Below are positions 42,406 through 50,868 of a stretch of DNA of 64,000 bases, in pieces. Where the stretch lies: positions 1,488,001-1,552,000 of the forward strand of contig NZ_LT906479.1 in the NCBI RefSeq assembly GCF_900187015.1, written 5' to 3'. The notes under the pieces were generated by a model. It worked only from the letters and a program-made list of their open reading frames with translations. It did not search any database and was not told where the DNA came from. Source of the DNA: Serratia ficaria (GTDB lineage: Bacteria; Pseudomonadota; Gammaproteobacteria; Enterobacterales; Enterobacteriaceae). The position numbers and the translations under genes were made by a program. The first letter of the stretch is position 1. Each line of letters starts with the position of its first letter.

Positions 42406-43311
42406 TCAGGCGCCGGCCTGATTTATCGAGCGGATCATCGACTGTTTGGCGGTGTCCAGATGGCGGTGCAGACCGCTGATGGCTTCCTGATCGTTGCGGC
42501 AGATCAGCGCGCTGAGGATGGTCATGTGTTCGTCGATCGCCACGATATTCCTTTGCTTCAGGTCGGTTTCGTCCCACTGGTAGTGGAAATGGAAAATCAC
42601 CGAAATGATCTCCAGCGACTGGTTGAAAAACGGATTGTTGGCGGCGGACAGGATCAGCCGGTGGAAGTCGCGGTCCAGCTGCGAGAAACGGCGATAGTTG
42701 TCGCTGATGTTTTCCCGCAGCTGGCGGTGACGGCTCAGCAGCTCTTTGGCCTGCAGCCAGCGCTCGTCGTGCCCCGGCAGATTGATAAAGTGGGAAAGGG
42801 CGTGCGTTTCCAACATCTGGCGCAGCTCGAACAGCTGCTCGGCGTAGCGCCGGTCAAACTTCTTCATGCTCCACTGCCCGCGCCTGACGCTGTCGATCAG
42901 GTTGTAGCGGCTGAAGTGCAGCAGGAACTCCCGCACCACCACCGGGCTGACGTTGACCGCGCGCGCCAGCTGCAGCTCGCTGAAGGCGTCCCCGGCGCGC
43001 AGCTGCTTTTGATTGATCATCTGATAAAAGGCTTTTTCGAACTTTTTTCCCTGCTCGTCCAGCGACAGGCTTTGGCAGTCGAAACCGTCCTCCGCCTGCG
43101 GCCGGCGTACCACGACATAGTCGTCGCCGACCTTTTCCAGTACGCCGCGCTGGAAGAAATGCGCCAGCGCATGGCGCACGGTGGTGCGGCTGATATTGTA
43201 CATCTCGGCCAACGCCGCCTGGGAAGGCAGCGGTGAACCAAGGTGGCCGTTGCTGATGCCGTCGATCATCTGGTTAACCACATTGTGGCGCAGGTTCTGG
43301 GTTCTGCTCAT
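42406..43311 (-). CDS. lgoR: LgoR, GntR-family regulator of L-galactonate genes
   Basis: The 301-residue protein carries two winged-helix segments. The first (about 1-65) is GntR-like: LPSQAALAEMYNISRTTVRHAL. The second (about 90-160) has ELQLARAVNVSPVVVREFLLHFSRY. The C-terminal domain is FCD-like (FELRQMLETHALSHF; FHRLILSAANNPFFNQSLEII). It is divergent from lgoD and upstream of lgoT, as LgoR (YjjM) is. It probably activates or derepresses both in response to L-galactonate. Confidence 0.87.
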   Translation of the reverse strand: MSRTQNLRHNVVNQMIDGISNGHLGSPLPSQAALAEMYNISRTTVRHALAHFFQRGVLEKVGDDYVVVRRPQAEDGFDCQSLSLDEQGKKFEKAFYQMINQKQLRAGDAFSELQLARAVNVSPVVVREFLLHFSRYNLIDSVRRGQWSMKKFDRRYAEQLFELRQMLETHALSHFINLPGHDERWLQAKELLSRHRQLRENISDNYRRFSQLDRDFHRLILSAANNPFFNQSLEIISVIFHFHYQWDETDLKQRNIVAIDEHMTILSALICRNDQEAISGLHRHLDTAKQSMIRSINQAGA

Positions 43312-43321
43312 GCTGAGTCTC

Positions 43322-43335
43322 GGGTGTTTTTTATC
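43322..43335. promoter_or_regulatory. Candidate LgoR operator in the lgoR-lgoD gap
   Basis: GGGTGTTTTTTATC is identical over 14 bases to the arm of the palindrome at 42371-42384. It lies 11 bases upstream of the lgoR start and about 115 bases before lgoD, fitting autoregulation and divergent control. Confidence 0.55.
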
Positions 43336-43451
43336 TATTTAAAACCAATTTAAAGCGGTTTATTTTGTCGTCCCTCACAGATTTTTGTTGCGGCGCGAAG
43401 CCCGGCGGTTTTTTTATTTAATAACGTTCTTACCGAGCAAAAGGGGACGTT

Positions 43452-44474
43452 ATGAAAACAATGAAGGTATTAGTGTGCGAGCAACCGACGGAATTGCGCT
43501 ATCGCCAACGCCCGCTACCCGTTGCCGCTGCGGGCGAAGCGGTAATAAAGATGATTGCCGTGGGAATTTGCGGAACCGATATTCACGCCTGGTCCGGTCA
43601 GCAGCCTTTCTTTAGTTACCCGCGCGTTTTGGGCCATGAAATATGCGCCGAGATTGTCAGCCTCGGCGATCAAACGGCCGGCTGGCGAGTGGGCCAGCGC
43701 GTCGCGGTGATCCCTTATCTTTCCTGCCGCCGCTGTGGCGCCTGCCTGAGCGGCAAGACCAACTGCTGCGAGAACATTTCGGTGATCGGCGTGCATCAGG
43801 ACGGCGCTTTCTGCGAGTATCTCAGCGTGCCGGCCGGCAACCTGCTGGCGGTGGACGACGTGGCGCCGGAGGCGGCGGCGCTGATTGAACCGTTCGCCAT
43901 CAGCGCCCATGCGGTGCGCCGCGCGGCGCTGTCGCCGGATGAGCACCTGTTGGTGGTCGGCGCCGGGCCTATCGGCCTGGGCGTGGCGGCGATAGCCCAG
44001 GCCGACGGCGCGCGGGTGGTGGTGGCCGACACCCGCCCCGAACGGCGGCGGCATGTCGAACAGGTGCTGGGGCTGCCGACGCTCGATCCGGCGGCCGACG
44101 GGTTCGATGCGGCGCTGCGCGGGCAGTTTGACGGCATGCTGGCGGCTAAAGTGATCGACGCCACCGGCAATCCGCAGGCGATGAACAACGCCGTCAATGT
44201 GATCCGCCACGGCGGCGGCATCGTCTTTGTCGGGCTGTTCAAAGGCGACCTGCGGTTCTCCGACCCGGAGTTTCACAAAAAGGAGGCCACCCTGATGGGC
44301 AGCCGCAACGCGACGGAAGAAGACTTCGTCAAGGTCGGTCGCCTGATGGCCGCGGGGCGGCTCACCGCCGGGATGATGCTGTCGCATCACTTTGAGTTCG
44401 CCACCCTGGCGCAGCATTACGAAGCGCAGGTGATCAATAACACGGCGTTGATTAAAGGCGTTATTCGCTTTTAA
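43452..44474 (+). CDS. lgoD: L-galactonate 5-dehydrogenase
   Basis: A 340-residue zinc-dependent medium-chain dehydrogenase that oxidises L-galactonate to tagaturonate. VGICGTDIHAWSGQQPFFSYPRVLGHE holds the catalytic zinc ligands; the four-Cys structural zinc loop is CRRCGACLSGKTNCC; VGAGPIGLGVAAIAQADGA is the NAD-binding Rossmann motif. The whole sequence follows LgoD (YjjN). It is divergent from lgoR. AAGGGGACGTT precedes the ATG. Confidence 0.92.
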   Translation: MKTMKVLVCEQPTELRYRQRPLPVAAAGEAVIKMIAVGICGTDIHAWSGQQPFFSYPRVLGHEICAEIVSLGDQTAGWRVGQRVAVIPYLSCRRCGACLSGKTNCCENISVIGVHQDGAFCEYLSVPAGNLLAVDDVAPEAAALIEPFAISAHAVRRAALSPDEHLLVVGAGPIGLGVAAIAQADGARVVVADTRPERRRHVEQVLGLPTLDPAADGFDAALRGQFDGMLAAKVIDATGNPQAMNNAVNVIRHGGGIVFVGLFKGDLRFSDPEFHKKEATLMGSRNATEEDFVKVGRLMAAGRLTAGMMLSHHFEFATLAQHYEAQVINNTALIKGVIRF

Positions 44475-44542
44475 TCCCCGGTTGTCCTCCGGCTGGGGGA
44501 GCGCGACACGCGTCATTTCCCAGCCATAAAACCATCATCCAG

Positions 44543-44578
44543 ATGTCATAAACTTATTCGTTAATAGGTGCCCATAAT
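44543..44578 (+). promoter_or_regulatory. Candidate PhoB box and -10 upstream of phnC
   Basis: ATGTCATAAACTTATTCG (44543-44560) matches the first PHO repeat (TGTCAT) well and the second poorly. CATAAT (44573-44578) lies 12 bases further, the distance seen between PHO boxes and -10 elements. The lgoD stop is about 70 bases upstream. It suggests phosphate-starvation control of phnCDEE. Confidence 0.45.
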
Positions 44579-44606
44579 GATTAGCCACTGAAATCAGAGA
44601 AATCAT

Positions 44607-45440
44607 ATGGCTCAGGCACTGTTAAAACTTGCACAAACCGACTTTCCAGGGCAGCAACCGCTATCGACACGCAAGGTCTTGTCGGTAAAAGGCTTGGGCA
44701 AAGCCTATAAAGCGCAGCAGCGGGTGCTGGACGACATCAACTTCGATCTGCACGCCGGCGAGTTCGTGGCGGTGATCGGGCGCTCCGGCGCCGGCAAATC
44801 CACCCTGTTGCACACCCTGAACGGCACCATCCCTTCCAGCTGCGGCGAGATGCTGCACTTTGAAGACGACGGCGTGGCGCAGGACATCGCCCAGCTTTCC
44901 GCCCGCCAGATGCGCCAGTGGCGCGCCCGCTGCGGCATGATCTTCCAGGATTTCTGCCTGGTGCCGCGGCTGGACGTGATGACCAACGTGCTGCTGGGCC
45001 GCCTCAGCCATACCTCCACCCTGAAGTCCTTCTTCAAACTGTTCGACGACGCCGACCGCGCGCGCGCCATCGAGCTGCTGCAGTGGCTCAATATGCTGCC
45101 GCATGCGCTGCAGCGCGCCGAGAACCTGTCCGGCGGGCAGATGCAGCGGGTGGCCATCTGCCGCGCGCTGATGCAGAACCCCAAAATTCTGCTGGCCGAT
45201 GAGCCGGTCGCCTCGCTCGATCCCAAAAATACCCGCCGCATCATGGATGCGCTGCAGAAAGTCAGCGAGAACGACATCGCGGTGATGGTGAACCTGCACT
45301 CGGTCGAACTGGTGCGGGAATACTGCACCCGGGTGATCGGCATCGCCCAGGGCAAAATCGTGTTCGACGGGCATCCGTCGCTGCTGAACGAAAGGATCCT
45401 GCACCAGCTGTACGGCGAGGAAGCCAATCAGATCCATTGA
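44607..45440 (+). CDS. phnC: Phosphonate ABC transporter ATPase
   Basis: The 277-residue ATPase has Walker [10 protein letters not shown] (58-66), signature LSGGQMQR, Walker [14 protein letters not shown] and the H-loop NLHSVEL. The VLLGRLSHT segment after the Q-loop is typical of PhnC-type ATPases. It drives phosphonate or phosphite import with PhnD and two PhnE permeases that follow in the same order. The first 25 residues are a variable extension. Confidence 0.9.
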   Translation: MAQALLKLAQTDFPGQQPLSTRKVLSVKGLGKAYKAQQRVLDDINFDLHAGEFVAVIGRSGAGKSTLLHTLNGTIPSSCGEMLHFEDDGVAQDIAQLSARQMRQWRARCGMIFQDFCLVPRLDVMTNVLLGRLSHTSTLKSFFKLFDDADRARAIELLQWLNMLPHALQRAENLSGGQMQRVAICRALMQNPKILLADEPVASLDPKNTRRIMDALQKVSENDIAVMVNLHSVELVREYCTRVIGIAQGKIVFDGHPSLLNERILHQLYGEEANQIH

Positions 45441-45485
45441 TTCACTTTTACCTTCACTTTTACCTTTTACACACAAGGCATCGTA

Positions 45486-46418
45486 ATGAAAAAAGTACTG
45501 AGTCTGACCCCCCTGATGGCCGGCGCGATGATGGTATTTAATGCTGCCGCGGCGGATGCGCCGAAAGAGCTGAACCTGGGCATTCTCGGCGGGCAAAACG
45601 CCACCCAGCAGATCGGCGATAACCAGTGCGTGAAGCAGTTTCTGGACAAGGAGCTGAGCGTCGACACCAAGCTGCGCAACTCTTCCGACTACTCCGGCGT
45701 GATCCAGGGCCTGCTGGGCGGCAAGATCGATCTGGTGTTGAGCATGTCGCCATCTTCCTTTGCTTCGGTGTACATCAAGGATCCGAAAGCGGTGGATATC
45801 GTCGGCATCGCGGTCGACGACGTCGACCAGTCGCGCGGCTATCACTCGGTGGTGGTGGTCAAAGCCGGCAGCCCGTACCAGAAGCTGGAAGATCTGAAGG
45901 GCAAGGCCATCGGCTTCGCCGATCCGGACTCTACCTCCGGCTTCCTGATCCCGAACCAGGCGTTCAAGAAGCTGTTCGGCGGCACGGTCGACAACAAATA
46001 CGACAACGCCTTCTCCAGCGTGACCTTCTCCGGCGGCCACGAGCAGGACATCCTCGGCGTGCTGAACGGCCAGTTTGAAGGCGCGGTGACCTGGGCGTCG
46101 ATGATTGGCGACTACAACACCGGCTATACCAGCGGTGCCTTCACCCGCATGATCCGCATGGATCACCCGGACCTGATGAAGCAGATCCGCATCATCTGGC
46201 AGTCGCCGCTGATCCCGAACGGCCCGATCCTGGTGAGCAATGCGCTGCCGGCCGACTTCAAGGCCAGGGTGGTTACCGCCATCAAGAAGCTGGATAAAGA
46301 AGACCACTCATGCTTTATCAAGGCGATGGGCGGCAAACAGCACATCGGCGACACCACCCTGGCGGAATACCAGAACATCATCGATATGAAACGTGAACTG
46401 ACCAAAGGCGACCGTTAA
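45486..46418 (+). CDS. phnD: Phosphonate-binding periplasmic protein
   Basis: The 310-residue protein has a signal peptide ending around NAAAA, then LNLGILGGQNATQQIGDNQ and VVVVKAGSPYQKLEDLKGKAIGFADPDSTSGFLIPNQAF, the PhnD hallmark with the SxS/T phosphonate-binding loop. It captures phosphonates such as 2-aminoethylphosphonate, or phosphite, in the periplasm. A GC hairpin follows its gene, which may stabilise its part of the message. Confidence 0.92.
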   Translation: MKKVLSLTPLMAGAMMVFNAAAADAPKELNLGILGGQNATQQIGDNQCVKQFLDKELSVDTKLRNSSDYSGVIQGLLGGKIDLVLSMSPSSFASVYIKDPKAVDIVGIAVDDVDQSRGYHSVVVVKAGSPYQKLEDLKGKAIGFADPDSTSGFLIPNQAFKKLFGGTVDNKYDNAFSSVTFSGGHEQDILGVLNGQFEGAVTWASMIGDYNTGYTSGAFTRMIRMDHPDLMKQIRIIWQSPLIPNGPILVSNALPADFKARVVTAIKKLDKEDHSCFIKAMGGKQHIGDTTLAEYQNIIDMKRELTKGDR

Positions 46419-46442
46419 TTCCCGACCTTGCGTCCTCCAAGG

Positions 46443-46460
46443 GGCCCGGCGCGCCGGGCC
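46443..46460 (+). repeat. GC-rich hairpin between phnD and phnE1
   Basis: GGCCCGGC (46443-46450) pairs with GCCGGGCC (46453-46460) with GC at the turn. No T-run follows. Such hairpins after a binding-protein gene often protect its mRNA or reduce read-through, raising PhnD over the permeases. Confidence 0.55.
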
Positions 46461-46488
46461 TCTCGTGCCATAAAGATGGAAGACTATT

Positions 46489-47352
46489 TTGAATAGCGAT
46501 TTTGCACAGTATTACCAACGGATCCGCGGCAAGCAAAAGCGTGAAGCGCTGCTGTGGTCGCTGGGGCTGGCGGCGCTCTATCTGGGCGCCGGCAACCTCG
46601 CCGAGTTCAACCTGCACACCGTCTGGCTGTCCATGCCCCACTTCTTCGACTACCTGGCGGAAACCGTCCCGACGCTGCACTGGCGCCTGCTGTTCGCCGA
46701 CGGCCATACCGAAGGTTCGCTCGCCTACTGGGGTTATCGCCTGAATATCCAGCTGCCGCTGATCTGGGAAACGCTGCAGCTGGCGCTGGCGGCGACCATT
46801 CTGTCGGTGATGGTGGCCGGGGGGCTGGCGTTTTTGGCGGCCAACAATACCCACAGCCCGGCGTCGCTGCGCTGGGGCATTCGCACGCTGGTGGCGTTTT
46901 TGCGCACCATGCCGGAGCTGGCGTGGGCGGTGATGTTCGTGATGGCGTTCGGCATCGGCGCCATTCCGGGCTTTCTGGCGTTGGCGCTGCACACCATCGG
47001 CAGCCTGACCAAGCTGTTTTATGAATCGATTGAGACCGCCTCCAACAAACCGGTGCGCGGGCTGGCGGCCTGCGGCGCCACGCCGCTGCAGCGCATGCGT
47101 TTCGGCCTGTGGCCGCAGGTGAAGCCGGTGTTTTTGTCCTACAGCTTCATGCGGCTGGAGATCAACTTTCGCCAGTCGACCATTTTGGGGCTGGTGGGGG
47201 CGGGCGGCATCGGCCAGGAGCTGATGACCAATATCAAGCTCGACCGTTACGATCAGGTCAGCATGACGCTGCTGCTGATCATTCTGGTGGTTTCGCTGCT
47301 GGATTACGCCTCGGGCGAATTGCGCAAGCGGGTAGTGGAGGGGAAAAAATGA
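46489..47352 (+). CDS. phnE: Phosphonate ABC transporter permease, first subunit
   Basis: The 287-residue membrane protein has about six helices and ends with the EAA loop ESIETASNKPVRGLAACGA and NFRQSTILGLVGAGGIGQEL, typical of PhnE. The start is TTG at 46489 behind GGAAG; the nearby ATG frame stops after six codons. It overlaps the second permease gene by four bases. With PhnE2 it would form a heterodimeric channel. Confidence 0.88.
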   Translation: MNSDFAQYYQRIRGKQKREALLWSLGLAALYLGAGNLAEFNLHTVWLSMPHFFDYLAETVPTLHWRLLFADGHTEGSLAYWGYRLNIQLPLIWETLQLALAATILSVMVAGGLAFLAANNTHSPASLRWGIRTLVAFLRTMPELAWAVMFVMAFGIGAIPGFLALALHTIGSLTKLFYESIETASNKPVRGLAACGATPLQRMRFGLWPQVKPVFLSYSFMRLEINFRQSTILGLVGAGGIGQELMTNIKLDRYDQVSMTLLLIILVVSLLDYASGELRKRVVEGKK

Positions 47353-48248
47353 TGTCAGGGCCTGCGGTGTCGGCGGCAACGCTGCACCAGTTGAAGCAAC
47401 AGCATCCGGAGATTTTCTCCCAGCAGCGGCGCTACCTGCGCACGCTTGGCGTGGTGGCGGCGGCGATCGCGCTGTATTACCTGTTTTTCTTTCAGTTCTT
47501 CGGCATTGCCTGGCCGCAGTTCATCAACGGTTGCCAGCAGCTGGGGCGTTACTTCGTGCGGATGTTCGTCTGGCATGATTTCGCCAACTGGCCGTTCATG
47601 TACTACTTCCAGCAGATCGGCATCACCATCGCCATCGTGTTCGCCGGTACCTTGACCGCGTCGCTGATTGCGCTGCCGCTGTCGTTCTTCGCCGCGCGCA
47701 ACGTGATGTCGACGCCGCTGTTGCGGCCGATATCGCTGGTGGTGCGCCGGCTGCTGGACATTTTCCGCGGCATCGACATGGCGATCTGGGGGCTGATTTT
47801 CGTGCGCGCCGTCGGCATGGGGCCGCTGGCCGGGGTGCTGGCGATAGTGATGCAGGACGTCGGGCTGCTGGGCAAACTGTACGCGGAAGGGCACGAGGCG
47901 GTGGACAAGTCCCCCAGCCGCGGCCTGACGGCGGTCGGCGCCAACGGCCTGCAGAAGCACCGTTACGGCATTTTCACCCAGTCGTTCCCCACCTTCCTGG
48001 CGCTCAGCCTGTACCAGATCGAATCCAACACCCGCTCCGCCGCGGTGCTGGGCTTTGTCGGCGCCGGCGGCATCGGCCTGGTGTACGCGGAGAACATGCG
48101 GCTGTGGAACTGGGACGTGGTGATGTTCATCACGCTGATCCTGGTGGGTGTGGTGATGATTATGGACAAGCTGTCGTCGATGCTGCGCAATAAGTACATT
48201 ATCGGCGAAGATATCCCGCTGTATCGGCAAAAAAGCCAAATCGATTGA
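47349..48248 (+). CDS. phnE: Phosphonate ABC transporter permease, second subunit
   Basis: The 299-residue permease has the PhnE EAA region EGHEAVDKSPSRGLTAVGANGLQKHRYGIFTQSFP and SNTRSAAVLGFVGAGGIGLVYAENMRL. It overlaps phnE1 by ATGA. Two permease genes are common in phosphonate/phosphite loci that lack C-P lyase genes nearby. The operon ends at the terminator at 48265. Confidence 0.88.
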   Translation: MMSGPAVSAATLHQLKQQHPEIFSQQRRYLRTLGVVAAAIALYYLFFFQFFGIAWPQFINGCQQLGRYFVRMFVWHDFANWPFMYYFQQIGITIAIVFAGTLTASLIALPLSFFAARNVMSTPLLRPISLVVRRLLDIFRGIDMAIWGLIFVRAVGMGPLAGVLAIVMQDVGLLGKLYAEGHEAVDKSPSRGLTAVGANGLQKHRYGIFTQSFPTFLALSLYQIESNTRSAAVLGFVGAGGIGLVYAENMRLWNWDVVMFITLILVGVVMIMDKLSSMLRNKYIIGEDIPLYRQKSQID

Positions 48249-48264
48249 GAAACCCCTTGCCGAT

Positions 48265-48316
48265 CCCTATACTGCCGCACATATTCCAAGTATGGCGGGT
48301 ATAGGGCGTGTTTTTC
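48265..48316 (+). terminator. Terminator of the phn operon
   Basis: CCCTATAC (48265-48272) pairs with GTATAGGG (48299-48306), with additional GCC/GGC pairing inside, followed by CGTGTTTTT. It lies 17 bases after the phnE2 stop and before yehS. Confidence 0.75.
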
Positions 48317-48369
48317 GGTTCACACTGCGCGCCTCTTCCCGGTTTACAAGCTAAAGGCAATTTAACTCC

Positions 48370-48834
48370 ATGATTAACAACGATGTGCTGCGCAGCGTGC
48401 GCTACATGCTGAGTATTAACGACGCGAAAATGGTCGAGATTATCAAACTGGATAATTTCGACGTCGAGGTCTCGGCGATGGGCGCTTACGTCATCAAAGA
48501 AGGCGAACCGGGGTTTGAAAAGTGCCCGGACGAAGTGATGGCGCATTTCCTGAACGGCCTGGTGTTTTTCAAGCGCGGCAAGGACGACAAATTCCCGGCG
48601 CCGGAGATTGAGCTGCCCATCACCAACAACCTGGTGCTGAAAAAGCTGCGCGTGGCGTTCGAGCTGAAAGACACCGATATGCATCAGATTTTCACCGCGG
48701 TGGATTTCCGTATCTCCAAGCCGGAACTGAGCGCGCTGTTCCGCAAAGAAGGCACCAAAAACTACCGCCCGTGCGGCGATCAGATGCTGCGTTATTTCCT
48801 CAAGGGGCTGGCGCAGCGCATTCGCGGCGCCTAA
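48370..48834 (+). CDS. yehS: YehS, DUF1456 protein
   Basis: The 154-residue protein begins MINNDVLRSVRYMLSINDAKM and repeats the DUF1456 unit (about 1-70 and 80-150): LVLKKLRVAFELKDTDMHQIF, KPELSALFRKEGTKNYRPCGDQMLRYFLKGL. It matches YehS in full. The function is unknown. A strong terminator follows. Confidence 0.93.
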   Translation: MINNDVLRSVRYMLSINDAKMVEIIKLDNFDVEVSAMGAYVIKEGEPGFEKCPDEVMAHFLNGLVFFKRGKDDKFPAPEIELPITNNLVLKKLRVAFELKDTDMHQIFTAVDFRISKPELSALFRKEGTKNYRPCGDQMLRYFLKGLAQRIRGA

Positions 48835-48853
48835 ACCCCCCTCATCCCATCAG

Positions 48854-48882
48854 GCGCCGTCGCGAGACGGCGCTTTTTTTTT
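48854..48882 (+). terminator. Rho-independent terminator of yehS
   Basis: GCGCCGTC (48854-48861) and GACGGCGC (48866-48873) form a perfect 8-bp stem with a GCGA loop, followed by nine T residues. Confidence 0.92.
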
Positions 48883-48913
48883 GCACTCTTTTTGTCCGGC
48901 CGCTGCGCGCCGC

Positions 48914-48920
48914 TGGTGCA
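48914..48920. promoter_or_regulatory. Candidate NtrC half-site
   Basis: TGGTGCA is a full half-site of the NtrC consensus TGCACCA-N4-TGGTGCA; the other half is degenerate. It lies about 90 bases upstream of the predicted sigma-54 start site, a usual enhancer distance. Confidence 0.4.
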
Positions 48921-48982
48921 GGTTTTTTACTTTCGCGTCATAAGTTTTAATTATAATTTATTGAAATCATGAGATTAAAAAC

Positions 48983-48998
48983 TGGCACGCCGGTTGCT
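48983..48998 (+). promoter_or_regulatory. Sigma-54 promoter of the urea-amidolyase/urt cluster
   Basis: TGGCACG-CCGG-TTGCT fits the -24/-12 consensus exactly, with GG and GC 12 bases apart. The predicted start is near 49009, some 30 bases before the atzF ATG. It implies activation by an enhancer-binding protein, most likely NtrC under nitrogen limitation. Confidence 0.85.
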
Positions 48999-49038
48999 CT
49001 GTTGAATCCCATCTTGTGTACCAGATGGAATTCAACCC

Positions 49039-50868
49039 ATGACTCAGCCTGTTGATCTCTGCGGTTTCACCCTCGGTGAATGGCAACACCATTATCAAAC
49101 GTGCCCGGCGGGCGAACGGCTCGCCGGCGTGCGATCCGCGCTGGAGGCGTTGGCCGCCGGCCTGAGCCTGAATGACCGCGCCTGGCTGTATCTGGCTACC
49201 CCGGAACAGCGGGAAAGCCAGTATCTGCAGCTGGCGCGGCGGCTGGAAGCGGTCGCCGGCGATCTCAGCCGGTTGCCGTTGTTCGGCGTGCCCTTTGCGG
49301 TAAAAGACAATATCGACGTCGGCGGCTGGCCAACCAGCGCCGCCTGCCCGGCGTTCAGCTATCGGGCGCAGGCGGATGCCGCCGTGGTGGCCAACCTGTG
49401 CGCCGCCGGCGCGGTGGTGATGGGCAAAACCAACCTCGACCAGTTCGCTACAGGGTTGGTCGGCACTCGCTCGCCGCACGGCGCAGTGGTCAACAGCTTC
49501 GACGAACGCTACGTCAGCGGCGGCTCCAGCTCCGGCTCCGCTTCGGTGGTGGCGCGCGGCCTGATGCCGTTTGCTCTGGGCACCGACACCGCCGGCTCCG
49601 GGCGCGTGCCGGCCGGTTTCAATAATATCGTTGGCCTGAAGCCGACCAAGGGCTGGTTGTCCAACCGCGGCGTGGTGCCGGCTTGCCGGCTGAACGACGC
49701 GGTGTCGGTGTTTGCGCTGACGGTGGCCGATGCGGCGCGAGTGGCCGAACTGGCGGGCGGCTTCGACGCCGCAGATCCTTACTCCCGTTGCAACCCGAAC
49801 GGCGCGCCGGCGGATATTCCCGCCGCGCCGCGCTTCGCCGTGCCCGATCGGCTGGAGTTTTTCGGCGACGAGCAGGCCGAGCGGGCATTTCACCGGGCGC
49901 TGGCTCAGCTGCAGCGCGGCGGCGCCACGCTGGAACCCATCGACTTCACGCCGTTTCGCCAACTGGCGGAGCAGCTCTATTACGGCCCCTGGGTGGCGGA
50001 ACGTACCGTCGCGGTCGAGGCGATGTTGCAAAACAACCCCCAGGCCATCGATCCGGTGGTGCGCGGCATCGTCAGCAACGGGTTGGCGTACAGCGCCTGC
50101 GATGCCTATAAGGCGGAATACCTGCGCGCCGAACTGGCGCGGCAAATCGCGCAGCGGCTGGCGCCGTTCGACGCGCTGGTGGTGCCGACGTCGCCGACCA
50201 TCCGCACCCTGGCTGAGATGGCCCAGGAGCCGGTGCTGTTCAACTCGCAGTTCGGCACCTACACCAACTTCACCAACCTGGCGGATCTGAGCGCGCTGGC
50301 GCTGCCGGCGCCGCTGCGCGAAGACGGCCTGCCCGCAGGCATCACCCTGATTGCGCCGGCCTGGCATGACCGGGCGCTGGCGGCGTTCGGCCAGCGCTGG
50401 CAGCGCCGGCAAAACCTGCCGCTCGGCGCCACCGGGCGGGCACTGCCGCCCGAGCCGGCGGCGACACCCTCGACGCAGCATGTGCGGGTGGCGGTAGTGG
50501 GCGCTCACCTTAGCGGCATGCCGCTCAATTTCCAGCTGACGCAGCGCGCTGCGGTGCAGGTCGAGCAGACCCTCACCGCGCCGTGCTACCGGCTGTACGC
50601 GCTGGCCGATACCCAGCCGCCGAAGCCGGGTCTGGTGCGCGACGCGCAGGGCGCGGCCATCAGCGTCGAACTGTGGGATATCCCGCTGGCGCGCTTCGGC
50701 GAGTTCGTGGCCGAAATTCCGGCGCCGCTGGGCATCGGCACGCTGCTGCTGGCCGACGGCCGTCGGGTGAAGGGTTTTATCTGCGAACCCTGGGCGCTGG
50801 CAGGCGCCACGGATATCACTGAGTTTGGCGGCTGGCGCGACTATCTCGCCAGCGTTAAGGGGGCATGA
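49039..50868 (+). CDS. atzF: Allophanate hydrolase
   Basis: The 609-residue enzyme splits allophanate to ammonium and CO2. The N-terminal amidase-signature domain has catalytic Lys89 (FAVKDNIDV), Ser163-Ser165 in SGGSSSGSASV and Ser187 in GTDTAGSGRVPAG. The C-terminal domain (about 470-609, VAVVGAHLSGMPLNFQLT) is specific to AtzF-type enzymes. Its stop is just before the urea carboxylase start, so the two steps of urea amidolyase are made together. A sigma-54 promoter precedes it. Confidence 0.94.
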   Translation: MTQPVDLCGFTLGEWQHHYQTCPAGERLAGVRSALEALAAGLSLNDRAWLYLATPEQRESQYLQLARRLEAVAGDLSRLPLFGVPFAVKDNIDVGGWPTSAACPAFSYRAQADAAVVANLCAAGAVVMGKTNLDQFATGLVGTRSPHGAVVNSFDERYVSGGSSSGSASVVARGLMPFALGTDTAGSGRVPAGFNNIVGLKPTKGWLSNRGVVPACRLNDAVSVFALTVADAARVAELAGGFDAADPYSRCNPNGAPADIPAAPRFAVPDRLEFFGDEQAERAFHRALAQLQRGGATLEPIDFTPFRQLAEQLYYGPWVAERTVAVEAMLQNNPQAIDPVVRGIVSNGLAYSACDAYKAEYLRAELARQIAQRLAPFDALVVPTSPTIRTLAEMAQEPVLFNSQFGTYTNFTNLADLSALALPAPLREDGLPAGITLIAPAWHDRALAAFGQRWQRRQNLPLGATGRALPPEPAATPSTQHVRVAVVGAHLSGMPLNFQLTQRAAVQVEQTLTAPCYRLYALADTQPPKPGLVRDAQGAAISVELWDIPLARFGEFVAEIPAPLGIGTLLLADGRRVKGFICEPWALAGATDITEFGGWRDYLASVKGA

